A stretch of 64,000 bases of DNA from Thalassovita sp. (GTDB lineage: Bacteria; Pseudomonadota; Alphaproteobacteria; Rhodobacterales; Rhodobacteraceae), in the NCBI RefSeq assembly GCF_963691685.1, contig NZ_OY829290.1, forward strand, positions 3,224,001 to 3,288,000, written 5' to 3'. Position 1 is the first letter of the stretch. Every line of letters starts with the position of its first letter. Of this stretch, positions 1-8,276 are shown one piece after another. The notes beneath the pieces were generated by a model. It did not search any database and was not told the origin of the DNA. It worked only from the letters and a program-made list of their open reading frames with translations. Both the position numbers and the translations under genes were made by a program.

Positions 1-330
1 ATCGCCTTCTATGAACTCAGCCGAGGTGACGCTGTCCATCTCACGCCAGCCCTTGAGACCAAAACCGCCATCCAGCGGATAGTCATCGTCATGGCCGACG
101 AAATAGGCCAGTGCCCCTTTGTGATCGGGGCGGAAGGTTTTGTCACCGCTGGCCAGCGTCGGCTTGAACAGGACCGGACCCAGCACATAGCCATAGGCGG
201 CATTCAGCACACCTTCGGCCACTGGTCGCGCCGCATCGATCCCACCATCTTCATAGGCTTTGGAAATGGCAATAAGCCCCTCGCCCCAGGCTTGGCGGGC
301 GGCGGTCAGCTCATCTTTGGTAATCGACAT
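1..330 (-). CDS. Conserved hypothetical protein, 3' end cut by window edge
   Basis: An open frame runs from an ATG at 330 leftwards off the window, giving 110 residues of N-terminal sequence (starts MSITKDELTAARQAWGEGL). An AAAGGA ribosome site lies 7 bases before the start, which fixes it. There is no signal peptide or membrane segment. The pattern of an amphipathic first helix followed by LFKPTLASGDKTFRP and LAYFVGHDDDYPLDGG could fit a small alpha+beta (NTF2/SnoaL-like) fold, but this is only an impression and no family is recognised with certainty. It is divergent from tspO, with 188 bases between the two starts. Confidence 0.7.
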   Translation of the reverse strand, partial: MSITKDELTAARQAWGEGLIAISKAYEDGGIDAARPVAEGVLNAAYGYVLGPVLFKPTLASGDKTFRPDHKGALAYFVGHDDDYPLDGGFGLKGWREMDSVTSAEFIEGD

Positions 331-518
331 GCGCGTGTCCTTTCCTTTTCGCGAATTCGTGACACGTTAATTGGGGCCAAGCGCGCCACAAAGCAAGGTT
401 TTCCAGCAGGAAAATCCCAGCCTGAAACACTCTGAAATGTTTGCCCTGTCAGTTGATCCAAAGGCGCTGCCAAGCCGTATTTGACTGTCTGAGCCAATGA
501 ATTTGCAAAGGATCCTTG

Positions 519-1001
519 ATGACACCGCACACCACCTCCCCTGCTTCTGCCAATCGATGGCTGCTGTTGCCGGTGTTTCTGGTTGCGGTGATCGGCATTG
601 GTTTTGTCATCGGCATGCTGACCGCGCCCGGCGCGTGGTACGCCGCCCTGACCAAACCCTGGTTCAATCCGCCAAACTGGCTGTTCGGTCCGGTCTGGGC
701 GGTGCTTTATGTGATCATTGCATTGACCGGCTGGCACCTGTTCACAACCCGGCCACGCAGCGCGGAAATGCGCCTGTGGTGGGCGCAGATGGTGTTGAAC
801 TTCCTTTGGTCGCCGGTGTTTTTCGCGCTGCACCTGCCGGCGCTTGGCCTGCTGGTGATCGCCAATCTGGCGCTGGTTCTGGTGTTTTTCATCCGCCGCA
901 CCTGGGCGGCGCAGCGGATCGTGGCGCTGGGGTTCGTGCCCTACCTGGCCTGGGCCAGCTTTGCGACATTGCTGAACCTGGCAATTGTGGTGCTGAACTA
1001 A
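519..1001 (+). CDS. tspO: TspO/MBR-family tryptophan-rich sensory protein
   Basis: The 160-residue product has five hydrophobic helices and the family hallmarks: a WYAALTKPWFNPPNWLFGPVW stretch at the end of helix 1 and start of helix 2, a WHLF segment, WWAQMVLNFLWSP in helix 3, and many Trp residues. TspO proteins bind porphyrins and other tetrapyrroles in the outer or inner membrane; in Rhodobacter sphaeroides TspO modulates pigment gene expression in response to oxygen. The length is normal for the family. The ATG at 519 is preferred over a TTG directly before it because AAAGGA lies 6-7 bases upstream. It converges on the next gene with only 3 bases between the stops. Confidence 0.95.
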   Translation: MTPHTTSPASANRWLLLPVFLVAVIGIGFVIGMLTAPGAWYAALTKPWFNPPNWLFGPVWAVLYVIIALTGWHLFTTRPRSAEMRLWWAQMVLNFLWSPVFFALHLPALGLLVIANLALVLVFFIRRTWAAQRIVALGFVPYLAWASFATLLNLAIVVLN

Positions 1002-1004
1002 GGC

Positions 1005-2345
1005 TCAGTCTTCAAGCGCCGCAATCACCGCTTTGACCAGGGGCAGCTCAGAATAGCCCGTCTTGGATGGGGTCAGCCCCATCCGCAGGATCACCAGATC
1101 TCGGGATGGGAAAATGCCGATGGTTTGACCGTCATGGCCATAAAGCCAAACCGCATCCTCAAACGGGGGCTGTTCGCCCGGGGCCTCCAGCCAGAGGTGG
1201 CCCTTGGCGTAAGTCCCGCCCGAGGCCGCGGTTGGTTCAAACATCCAGTCGACAAACCCCTCAGGCACCAGCTGTGCGCCGTCCCACGCCCCCTTTTGCA
1301 GCAGGAACTGACCATAGCGCGCCCAATCCCGCGCGCTGGCATACATGTAGCTGGAGCCCACAAAGGTATCCGCCGCGTCGGTTTCCAAAATCGCTGAGGA
1401 CATGCCCAAGGGATCAAACAACGCCTTGCGCGGGTAGGCCAGACTGTCTGCCCCGACCTGATCCTGCCAGATCCGCGACAACATAGTTGAGGTCCCGGAG
1501 GAGTAGTTGAATGTACGGCCAATTGCGGCCTCTGCCGGCTGCTTGGCGGTGAACCCGGCCATATCATCGTTCAGATACAGCATCTTGGTCACGTCAGAGA
1601 CATCGCCGTAGCTTTCATTCCACTGCAGCCCGCTTTCCATCCCCAAGAGATCCGCGACAGTCACATCCGCCCGATCATCCTGCGCCCAAGCCGGATAGCT
1701 GGTCGCGCCCAGATCGGTCAGCGCCATGTCGCCCGATTGGATCAACGTGCCGATCAGCCCGGCGGTAACTGTCTTGGTCATCGACCAGCCCAGAAGCGGC
1801 GTCTCAGCGTCAAAACCAGCGCCATAAGCCTCGCCAATGATGCGGCCCTGATGGAGGACCAGAACGGCCCGTGCGCCCTGCCCGGTCAGCGCCGCATCTT
1901 CCAGCACGGCCTGCACCGCAGGGCTGACGTCGGCAACCTCATTGCCCTCAGGCCAGATGCCGCTGCCCGGTGCGGCAGGGTCTGCCATTTCGACAGCGGT
2001 CAACTCGGCCTCATGCAGGTTCGTGCAGCCCAGTCCCGGCCTGTATTGCGACACGGCAGGCGCAAAAAAGCCAAACACCCGCGTTTCGATCCTTTGCCGG
2101 TCCTCATCCACGCGCATGCTGATCTGTTTCAACACCGGATGCCCCGGTGCTTGCACATCAAGCGCCAGAACCTCCTCCGCATCACGACCCGCGATGAAGA
2201 CATTGGAGCAGACAATCTTGGCCGAGTAATTGGTGGCAACCTTCAACAATGCAGGGGGGGAGATCGCCAGATAGCCGGCCCCAGCGACGCCCAACAGGGC
2301 CACAGTGCCCACGGCCCCTTTTAAAATCTTACCCAGTTTAGACAT
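1005..2345 (-). CDS. Beta-lactamase-fold serine hydrolase, membrane-anchored or exported
   Basis: A 446-residue protein beginning with a basic N-terminus and a hydrophobic segment (residues about 8-28), suggesting an uncleaved anchor or signal. The catalytic SxxK motif is GWSMTKT (Ser about 188, Lys about 191); a Tyr-containing FNYSSG motif and a YGHDGQ motif stand where class C enzymes have YxN and KTG. This pattern is common in 6-aminohexanoate-dimer hydrolase/esterase-type members rather than true beta-lactamases, so resistance should not be assumed. The N-terminal 140 residues before the domain have no recognised fold. It follows the alpha/beta hydrolase on the same strand after a 123-base gap. 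Confidence 0.85.
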   Translation of the reverse strand: MSKLGKILKGAVGTVALLGVAGAGYLAISPPALLKVATNYSAKIVCSNVFIAGRDAEEVLALDVQAPGHPVLKQISMRVDEDRQRIETRVFGFFAPAVSQYRPGLGCTNLHEAELTAVEMADPAAPGSGIWPEGNEVADVSPAVQAVLEDAALTGQGARAVLVLHQGRIIGEAYGAGFDAETPLLGWSMTKTVTAGLIGTLIQSGDMALTDLGATSYPAWAQDDRADVTVADLLGMESGLQWNESYGDVSDVTKMLYLNDDMAGFTAKQPAEAAIGRTFNYSSGTSTMLSRIWQDQVGADSLAYPRKALFDPLGMSSAILETDAADTFVGSSYMYASARDWARYGQFLLQKGAWDGAQLVPEGFVDWMFEPTAASGGTYAKGHLWLEAPGEQPPFEDAVWLYGHDGQTIGIFPSRDLVILRMGLTPSKTGYSELPLVKAVIAALED

Positions 2346-2468
2346 ATGAACACCCCGGGTTGCCCCGGCCTCCCCGTCACGTGTGCGCTCACGCTACTGC
2401 CCAGAACCCGACCGGGCCACCTTTCCGTCGCGTCGACATCAGGCAACGCGACGGTGCTCAGCCCCGGG

Positions 2469-3278
2469 TCAAATACACCGTTTGATGTGGCGCAGCAGGG
2501 GATTCAGGAAATCGCGATCGCGCCAGTAGTTCAAGTGGCTGAGGGGGGTGAGCCCCGTTGCCAGCCCCGCGTTGATCGGATGGTCTTTGGTGACACGTTC
2601 CTTGTAGCTGTCACTCAGATCGCGCAGGGGCCAGCCCAGAACGTCGTCTTTGTCATAGTAGTTGTGCCATTCAAACTGCGGCGACAGTTTGCGGATCGGC
2701 GTGATGTCTTCGCGGTCGATACCGGCGACAAAGATCGGGATATTACAGCCGGTTGTCAGCAGTCGGTGGGTTTTGTTGCCCCGGCAAAACGCCTCTTCCT
2801 CAGGGCTGTCAAAACTTTGCGGCACGGACCAGACGCCGTTGGGCGGATCCCGTTCAGGATTGGCGTCCCACAGGTAGTTTGATACCACCTGCCCGCCCAA
2901 GGACTGCGCCACGATGATCACCCGCCGATCATCGCCATCCAAGTGGCTGTAAAGCTCACGCAGGGCATCGAGGATCTTTTGCTGGGCTTGAAAATAGGGG
3001 CTGTTGGGGCCGCTTTTCTGGGCTTCCAGACTGGCGGCGTCACAAAACCCATACAGCATGAACTGGCGCAGATCATCCCAGCGCAGCCGCCGTTTCACCT
3101 TGTTGAAATAACGGCTCTGATTGGATTGCAGGATATCCTGATAAAACACCGCCTTGGTTTCCACCCGGTCTGCCAGATCCTCACCCAGCCTGTCGCGGAC
3201 CTCATCAAACAGGTCTACGGCGTAGTCGTTATCTGTATTGCCCATGCCATGCAGGGTCAAAATCCCTAAACGTGCCAT
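2469..3278 (-). CDS. Alpha/beta hydrolase-fold protein (lipase-like)
   Basis: A 269-residue protein starting ARLGILTLHGMGN, the oxyanion HGMG segment typical of alpha/beta hydrolases. The nucleophile elbow is VIIVAQSLGGQ: Ala replaces the first Gly of GxSxG, as in several lipase-like lineages. Candidate acid and base are an Asp in YYDKDDVLGWPL and a His near LTPLSHLNYW close to the C-terminus. No signal peptide is visible, so it is probably cytoplasmic. The substrate is unknown. It is followed on the same strand by the beta-lactamase-fold hydrolase. Confidence 0.8.
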   Translation of the reverse strand: MARLGILTLHGMGNTDNDYAVDLFDEVRDRLGEDLADRVETKAVFYQDILQSNQSRYFNKVKRRLRWDDLRQFMLYGFCDAASLEAQKSGPNSPYFQAQQKILDALRELYSHLDGDDRRVIIVAQSLGGQVVSNYLWDANPERDPPNGVWSVPQSFDSPEEEAFCRGNKTHRLLTTGCNIPIFVAGIDREDITPIRKLSPQFEWHNYYDKDDVLGWPLRDLSDSYKERVTKDHPINAGLATGLTPLSHLNYWRDRDFLNPLLRHIKRCI

Positions 3279-3423
3279 TCGGCGCCTCCTGAAAAATATG
3301 AAAAGAATGCCCCCATTTCAAAAACCGAACCGCGCCCTGTCAAGGGCAACTGCCCCAGCCAAATCCTGACGCTGCATTCTGCTGCTTGACATCTTGTAAC
3401 CAAAACGCGAACTCTGTGCGCGA

Positions 3424-3607
3424 TGGTTCCCGGGCGCAAAGCGCATATCCGGGATGAAAAGGGAACACGGTGCGGTGTAGCCAACAGGCGCCAATTCCGT
3501 GACTGCCCCCGCAACTGTAAGCGGTGCGCAACCCCCGTAGACCACTGGGCCAATGGCCTGGGAAGGTGGGGGGAGCCTTAAGCCGCAAGTCAGGAGACCT
3601 GCCATCT
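3424..3607 (+). promoter_or_regulatory. Cobalamin (B12) riboswitch
   Basis: The conserved core elements occur in order: GGTTCCC near 3425, GGGAACACGGTGC near 3461, CTGCCCCCGCAACTGTAAGC near 3503, and the B12 box AGTCAGGAGACCTGCC at 3588-3603. The family senses adenosyl- or other cobalamins and lowers expression of downstream transport or synthesis genes. It sits 5' of the DUF1636-ABC transporter operon. The 3' end of the box, GCCATCT at 3601-3607, can pair with AGATGGC at 3651-3657, which contains an ATG; this suggests translational control. Confidence 0.95.
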
Positions 3608-3652
3608 GAACCGTAACTCAAACCGGGCGGGGTGTCCTGGAAGGAGGCCAAG

Positions 3653-3811
3653 ATGGCTATACCGGCGTTTGCCGTAGACATATTCGGCTTTGCACGACCC
3701 TCGCATCCGCGCGGAGGGCGCTATGAACCGGACCACATCACACAGAATTACAGTATGCACATCCTGTCGTCATACGGGCGAGGCCTGTCGCCCCGGCTAT
3801 CAGCTGATTGA
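3653..3811 (+). CDS. Possible 52-aa leader peptide/upstream reading frame of the B12 operon
   Basis: An ATG at 3653 follows a near-perfect AAGGAGG ribosome site (3641-3647) at ideal spacing, better than the site of the next gene. It opens a 52-codon frame (starts MAIPAFAVDIFGFARP) that ends with TGA at 3809-3811, inside and out of frame with DUF1636. Its start codon lies in the 7-base segment complementary to the end of the B12 box. No protein family is recognised. It may be a translated leader that couples riboswitch state to DUF1636 translation, or a non-functional frame whose strong site is an accident. Confidence 0.4.
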   Translation: MAIPAFAVDIFGFARPSHPRGGRYEPDHITQNYSMHILSSYGRGLSPRLSAD

Positions 3812-4130
3812 ACGGCTGCGCAGCGCCATCGCCCTGGCCGGCGACAGTGTTGCCGAGGATTTTGAAGTTTCAGGCACCGCCTGTATGGCGGCCTGTAAAC
3901 GCGCCTGCACCGTGGCCTATCATGGCACGCGCAAGGCCTCGTACCTGTTTGGTGACATCGATCCTGATGAAGATGTCGCTGATCTGGTGGAATTTGCCCG
4001 CCAATATGCGGTCCTGCACGACGGCTGGTGCAGCTCGGTCGATCGTCCGGGCAAACTGCGGCGCACCACATTGGCGCGGATCCCCGCCACCTTCATGGCG
4101 ATCGAGGACAGTCTGGAGCCGGTGTCATGA
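3723..4130 (+). CDS. DUF1636 family Cys-rich metal-binding-like protein
   Basis: A 135-residue soluble protein with two cysteine clusters, VCTSCRHTGEACRPG near the N-terminus and CMAACKRACTVAYHG in the middle, as in DUF1636 proteins, which resemble thioredoxin-like 2Fe-2S ferredoxins and are often found beside B12 or cobalt genes. The ATG at 3723 follows GGAGGG at 3713-3717. It is the first full gene after the riboswitch and overlaps the ABC ATPase start by ATGA, so it is translationally coupled to it. Its job in corrinoid or cobalt handling is inferred from position only. Confidence 0.8.
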   Translation: MNRTTSHRITVCTSCRHTGEACRPGYQLIERLRSAIALAGDSVAEDFEVSGTACMAACKRACTVAYHGTRKASYLFGDIDPDEDVADLVEFARQYAVLHDGWCSSVDRPGKLRRTTLARIPATFMAIEDSLEPVS

Positions 4131-4906
4131 GTGCGCGTCTGGCTGTTGAAAACGTCACATGGGGGCCCCGCAAACGCAGCCCGCTGGTCTTGCAGGACAC
4201 CTCCTTTGACGTGCCTGCGGGTCAGGTGCTGGGCATTGTTGGCCCCAATGGCGCGGGGAAAACCACATTGCTGCGGCTGATCTATGGCTACAATCGCCCC
4301 AGCAGCGGGCAGGTGTTGATCGACGGGCAATCCACCTCACAAATGCCGCCCCGGGCACTGGCGCGCAAGGTGGCGGCGGTGTTGCAGGAACAACCAACCG
4401 ACTTTGCCTTGTCGGTGCGTGAAATCGTGGCGCTTGGCCGGGTGCCGCATCGGCTGGGCCTGTCGACCCCCGGCCGCAAAGACGCCGAGGTGATTGCGGC
4501 GGCCCTGTCCCGCATGGATCTGCATGGCTTTGCAGATCGCACCCTCTCCACCTTGTCGGGCGGCGAACGCCAGCGGGTGATGGTGGCCCGCGCCCTGGCG
4601 CAGGAACCGCAGATCCTGGTGCTGGATGAACCGACGAACCATCTGGACATTCGCCACCAGCTGGAGGTGCTGCAGCTGATCCGGGATCTGGATCTGACCA
4701 TTGTCACATCGCTGCATGACCTCAATCTGGCCGGCGCGGTCTGTGATCAGGTTCTGGTGCTGAAACGGGGGCAGGTCCAAAGCTACGGACCGCCCCAATC
4801 GGCCCTGGGCGAAATACTGGTGTCTGAAACCTTCGCGGTGGATGCCAAACGGGAGGAGCTGAGCTTAAGCCGACGCTCCCACCTGTCTTTCCAACTTCCA
4901 AACTAA
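4127..4906 (+). CDS. btuD: ABC transporter ATPase, BtuD/FecE-like (corrinoid uptake)
   Basis: A 259-residue ATPase with Walker A GPNGAGKTT, signature LSGGERQRVMVARAL, Walker B ILVLDEPTNHLD and an H-loop SLHDLNLA. It belongs to the iron-siderophore/cobalamin importer class. ATG at 4127 overlaps the DUF1636 stop (ATGA). The following genes supply a substrate-binding protein and a permease, completing a BtuCDF-type system. The B12 riboswitch in front makes cobalamin or a precursor the likely substrate, though a metal or siderophore cannot be excluded from sequence alone. Confidence 0.88.
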   Translation: MSARLAVENVTWGPRKRSPLVLQDTSFDVPAGQVLGIVGPNGAGKTTLLRLIYGYNRPSSGQVLIDGQSTSQMPPRALARKVAAVLQEQPTDFALSVREIVALGRVPHRLGLSTPGRKDAEVIAAALSRMDLHGFADRTLSTLSGGERQRVMVARALAQEPQILVLDEPTNHLDIRHQLEVLQLIRDLDLTIVTSLHDLNLAGAVCDQVLVLKRGQVQSYGPPQSALGEILVSETFAVDAKREELSLSRRSHLSFQLPN

Positions 4907-4927
4907 TTCAAACAACAGGAAAATCCT

Positions 4928-5860
4928 ATGAAACACACTGCACTTGCCCTTGGCATGATGATCGCGGCTGGCCCGGCGCTGGCTGAGGTGAGCGTTGACA
5001 GCTGCAACCGTCAGGTCCAATTCGATGCCCCGCCGCAGGCGGCCATCTCCAACGATGTGAACCTGACCGAGATGATGCTGGTGCTGGGTCTGGCAGATCG
5101 CATGGTGGGCTACACCGGCATTTCCGGCTGGAAAACACTGGATGAAGAGATGCGCGCAGGCGTCGAGGCGCTGCCTGAGCTTTCGGCGAAATACCCCACC
5201 AAAGAGGTGCTGGTCGGCGCCGATGCTGACTTCTTCTTTGCCGGTTGGAACTACGGCATGAAGGTCGGTGGCGAAGTCACCCCCGAAACCCTCGCCCCGT
5301 TTGGCATCAAAGTTTATGAGCTGACCGAAAGCTGCATCCACATCGGCGACAAGCCCAAGGTCAGCATCGATGACATGTATAACGACCTGACCAACCTCGG
5401 CAAAATCTTCCAGGTGGAAGACAAGGCCGACGCGCTGGTTGCCGGCTACAAGGCGGAACTGGCGGCCTTCACGGCCGATCTGGAAACCGGCGATCCGCTG
5501 CGCGTCTTTGTCTATGACAGTGGCGAGGACACCCCCTTCACCGCAGGCCGTTACGCCATGCCCACCGCGCTGATCGAAGCGGCAGGCGGCACCAACATCA
5601 TGGATGACTTTGAAAAAAGCTGGGGCACCGTGAACTGGGAAGCCGTGGTTGAGCGCAACCCTGAGGTCGTGGTCATCGTGAACTACGGCAATGTCACCGC
5701 CGCAGAAAAGCGCGCCTTCATGATGAACAACCCGGCCTTTGCTGATCTGGATGCGGTCAAGAACGACCGGTTCGTCGTGCTGGAATATGTCGAAGCCACC
5801 CCTGGCCCGCGCAACATCAACGCCGTGAAGAAGCTGGCCAACGGCTTCTGGGGGAACTGA
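4928..5860 (+). CDS. btuF: Periplasmic substrate-binding protein of the B12-regulated ABC importer
   Basis: A 310-residue protein with a clear Sec signal (MKHTALALGMMIAAGPALA, cleavage near residue 19) and a helical-backbone two-lobe domain of the FepB/BtuF type. The mature start carries one Cys (DSCNRQV) and another at ELTESCIHIG. It lies between the ATPase and the permease, 21 bases after the former, with an AACAGGAAAA ribosome site. It should deliver substrate to the permease in the periplasm. Cobalamin is inferred from the riboswitch; sequence alone does not separate it from siderophore binders. Confidence 0.88.
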   Translation: MKHTALALGMMIAAGPALAEVSVDSCNRQVQFDAPPQAAISNDVNLTEMMLVLGLADRMVGYTGISGWKTLDEEMRAGVEALPELSAKYPTKEVLVGADADFFFAGWNYGMKVGGEVTPETLAPFGIKVYELTESCIHIGDKPKVSIDDMYNDLTNLGKIFQVEDKADALVAGYKAELAAFTADLETGDPLRVFVYDSGEDTPFTAGRYAMPTALIEAAGGTNIMDDFEKSWGTVNWEAVVERNPEVVVIVNYGNVTAAEKRAFMMNNPAFADLDAVKNDRFVVLEYVEATPGPRNINAVKKLANGFWGN

Positions 5861-5861
5861 G

Positions 5862-6884
5862 ATGCAGCAGGGACGGTCCCGTCTGCCATTTTGGGCGATC
5901 AGCCTGGGCGCTTTCGTAATGCTGGGGCTGTCCCTGTCCATGGCGATTTCATTGGGGGCGGTTTCCGTCCCCTTTGGCACCGTCTGGGGCGTGTTCTTTG
6001 ACCGGATTGGCCTGCCAATATGGGAACCAGACTGGTCCAAAGGCCGCGCCGCCATTGTCTGGGATATCCGCTTTCCCCACGCGCTTCTGGCGGTGATGGT
6101 GGGGGCAGGGCTGGCCATTGTGGGGGCCGCCTTGCAGGCGGTGACCCGCAATCCACTGGCCGATCCGCATCTGTTGGGCATCTCCTCCGGCGGGGCCTTT
6201 GGGGCGATCCTGGCGCTGTTACACACCGGGTTGTTTCTGGGGTTGCTGACCGTTCCCCTGCTGGCGTTTTTTGGCGCGCTGGGGGCCACGGTGCTGGTCT
6301 TGGGCGTTGCCAGACTGGCCGAGGCGACCAGCGCGGACAGGTTGGTCCTGGCAGGGGTTGCCGTGTCCTTTGTCATCATGGCCGCGGCCAATGTACTGAT
6401 TTTCCTGGGCGATCCCCGCGCCACCCATACGGTGGTGTTCTGGATGCTGGGCGGTTTAGGACTGGCGCAATGGTCACATCTGATCTTTCCACTGGCGATC
6501 CTGATCCCGTCTGCACTGTGGCTCTGGCTTCAGGCGCCGCGCCTCAACGCCATGACCATCGGCGATGAAACCGCCGCAACGATGGGCATCCCGGTGGCCC
6601 GGTTCAGACTGGTGGTTTTTGCCGTCAGCGCGTTGATCACCGGCGTGATGGTGGCCTTTTCCGGGATGATCGGTTTTGTCGGGCTGATGGTGCCCCATAT
6701 CGCCCGGCTGTTTGTCGGGGGGGATTATCTGCGGGTCATTCCGGCCTCCGCCGTGATCGGGGGCATCTTCCTGCTGCTAGCTGATATCGCCGCCCGCACC
6801 GTCATGGCGCCTGAGGATATGCCGATCGGCATTGTCACCGGGTTGGTGGGCGGTCTGTCCTTTATCCTGCTGCTGAGGAAATAG
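5862..6884 (+). CDS. btuC: FecCD/BtuC-type ABC permease
   Basis: A 340-residue membrane protein with about ten helices and the family motifs GAALQAVTRNPLADPHLLGISSG and GMIGFVGLMVPHIAR near the C-terminus, which include the coupling region that contacts the ATPase. It starts one base after the binding-protein stop. Together with the two preceding genes it forms a complete importer; no TonB-dependent B12 receptor lies next to it. A strong inverted repeat follows the gene. Confidence 0.9.
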   Translation: MQQGRSRLPFWAISLGAFVMLGLSLSMAISLGAVSVPFGTVWGVFFDRIGLPIWEPDWSKGRAAIVWDIRFPHALLAVMVGAGLAIVGAALQAVTRNPLADPHLLGISSGGAFGAILALLHTGLFLGLLTVPLLAFFGALGATVLVLGVARLAEATSADRLVLAGVAVSFVIMAAANVLIFLGDPRATHTVVFWMLGGLGLAQWSHLIFPLAILIPSALWLWLQAPRLNAMTIGDETAATMGIPVARFRLVVFAVSALITGVMVAFSGMIGFVGLMVPHIARLFVGGDYLRVIPASAVIGGIFLLLADIAARTVMAPEDMPIGIVTGLVGGLSFILLLRK

Positions 6885-6928
6885 AGCGCTTACCGGGTCG
6901 CATAGCCTGCTGCGCAGACAGTCAATGA

Positions 6929-6950
6929 AGGTCCGGCGCGAGCCGGACCT
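6929..6950. terminator. Inverted repeat between convergent operons
   Basis: Perfect 9-base arms AGGTCCGGC and GCCGGACCT around a GCGA loop lie between the btuC stop and the cytosine deaminase stop on the other strand. There is no T-run on either side, so it could be a bidirectional processing or Rho-assisted end signal rather than a classic intrinsic terminator. Confidence 0.5.
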
Positions 6951-6971
6951 CGATGCGATCCGGCACATGCC

Positions 6972-8258
6972 TCAGGCCTTCGGCGCATACTCCGCCGGAT
7001 TAACCGCCTTGGGTCGTTCCGGCAGATCCAGCGTGGTGACCACCGGCGCCGTGCGTGCAATCACCCGCCCTTTGCGGACCACCGCCAGCCGGTTGGCCCG
7101 CAGGCGCACCGCTTCGATTTTGTCACTGGCTTGCAACAACACCATGTTTGCCGCGCAGCCCTTGGCGATGCCGTAGCCGTCCAGCCCCATGATCCGGGCC
7201 GAGTTTTCGGTCACCGCGTCAAAGCACCAGGCCATATCCTCACGGCTGGAAAGCTGCCCCACATGCAACCCCATGAAGGCCACATCCAGCATGTCAGCCT
7301 TGCCCAGCGAATACCACGGATCCATCACACAGTCCGAGCCAAAGCCAACCGTGATCCCGGCATCGCGCAATTCGCGCACACGGGTCTGGCCCCGGCGTTT
7401 GGGATAGCTGTCATGGCGGCCCTGCAGCAGGATGTTGATCAGCGGATTGGGGATAGCATGCACCCCCGCCTCCACCATCAGCGGGATCAGCTTGGAGACA
7501 TAGTAATTGTCCATCGAATGCATTGAGGTCAGATGCGATCCTGCCACCCTGCCCTGCAATCCAAGGCGCTGGGTTTCATAGGCCAGCGTCTCAATATGGC
7601 GGGACATGGGATCATCGCTTTCGTCGCAATGCATATCCACCATCAGCCCCCGGTCGGCCGCGATCTGGCACAGCTGACGCACACTTTCCGCGCCATCTGC
7701 CATGGTGCGCTCAAAATGTGGGATGCCCCCCACAACGTCCACGCCCATGTCCAGCGCGCGAATGGTGTTCTGCATCGCCGTGGGATCCCGCAGCACGCCA
7801 TCCTGCGGAAAGGCCACCAGCTGCAGATCCAGGTACTCCTTCACCTGCTCGCGCACCTCCAGCAGGGCGGCAACACCCTTCAACTCATCATCGCAGGTGT
7901 CCACATGGCTGCGGATCGCGCCGATCCCCATGCTGACCGCCAGATCGCAATAGCGCAGCGCCCGCTCCACAATCTGATCAACGCTTTGCAGCGGTTTCAA
8001 CTCCCCCCAAAGCGCAATGCCCTCCAGCAATGTGCCGGACACATTCATCCGTGGCGTGCCCAGTGACAGGGTGGCATCCATATGGAAATGCGGATCCACA
8101 AAGGGTGGGCTGACCAACTGGCCTTCGGCCTCAATCACCTCGGCGGTCACAGCATTGATGCCGGCCTCCACCGCGGCAATCAAACCGTCTTTGCAGGCGA
8201 TGTCCACGCCACAGGTGCCGTCAGGCAGGGTGGCGTTTTTGATAATCAGATCAAACAT
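6972..8258 (-). CDS. codA: Cytosine deaminase / amidohydrolase
   Basis: A 428-residue amidohydrolase-superfamily enzyme. The metal ligands are visible as FVDPHFHMDA (HxH, residues about 57-59), DMHCDESDD and GFGSDCVMDPW (catalytic Asp). These match CodA-type cytosine deaminases, which convert cytosine to uracil and ammonia; related members act on other N-heterocycles. GGAGG lies 4 bases before the ATG. It is the last gene of the nucleobase ABC operon, 18 bases after the second permease, so the imported substrate is probably a pyrimidine base or nucleoside. Confidence 0.85.
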   Translation of the reverse strand: MFDLIIKNATLPDGTCGVDIACKDGLIAAVEAGINAVTAEVIEAEGQLVSPPFVDPHFHMDATLSLGTPRMNVSGTLLEGIALWGELKPLQSVDQIVERALRYCDLAVSMGIGAIRSHVDTCDDELKGVAALLEVREQVKEYLDLQLVAFPQDGVLRDPTAMQNTIRALDMGVDVVGGIPHFERTMADGAESVRQLCQIAADRGLMVDMHCDESDDPMSRHIETLAYETQRLGLQGRVAGSHLTSMHSMDNYYVSKLIPLMVEAGVHAIPNPLINILLQGRHDSYPKRRGQTRVRELRDAGITVGFGSDCVMDPWYSLGKADMLDVAFMGLHVGQLSSREDMAWCFDAVTENSARIMGLDGYGIAKGCAANMVLLQASDKIEAVRLRANRLAVVRKGRVIARTAPVVTTLDLPERPKAVNPAEYAPKA

Positions 8259-8276
8259 GTATCCTCCAGCGCTTGA

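Noticed and set aside
1005..2345. Beta-lactamase resistance gene
   Set aside because: The SxxK domain is present, but YSS and HDG motifs fit esterase/amide hydrolase relatives; resistance is not supported.
4865..6424. 519-codon minus-strand open frame across the binding-protein and permease genes
   Set aside because: It covers two different genes of a complete ABC operon in antisense and is low in hydrophobic structure.
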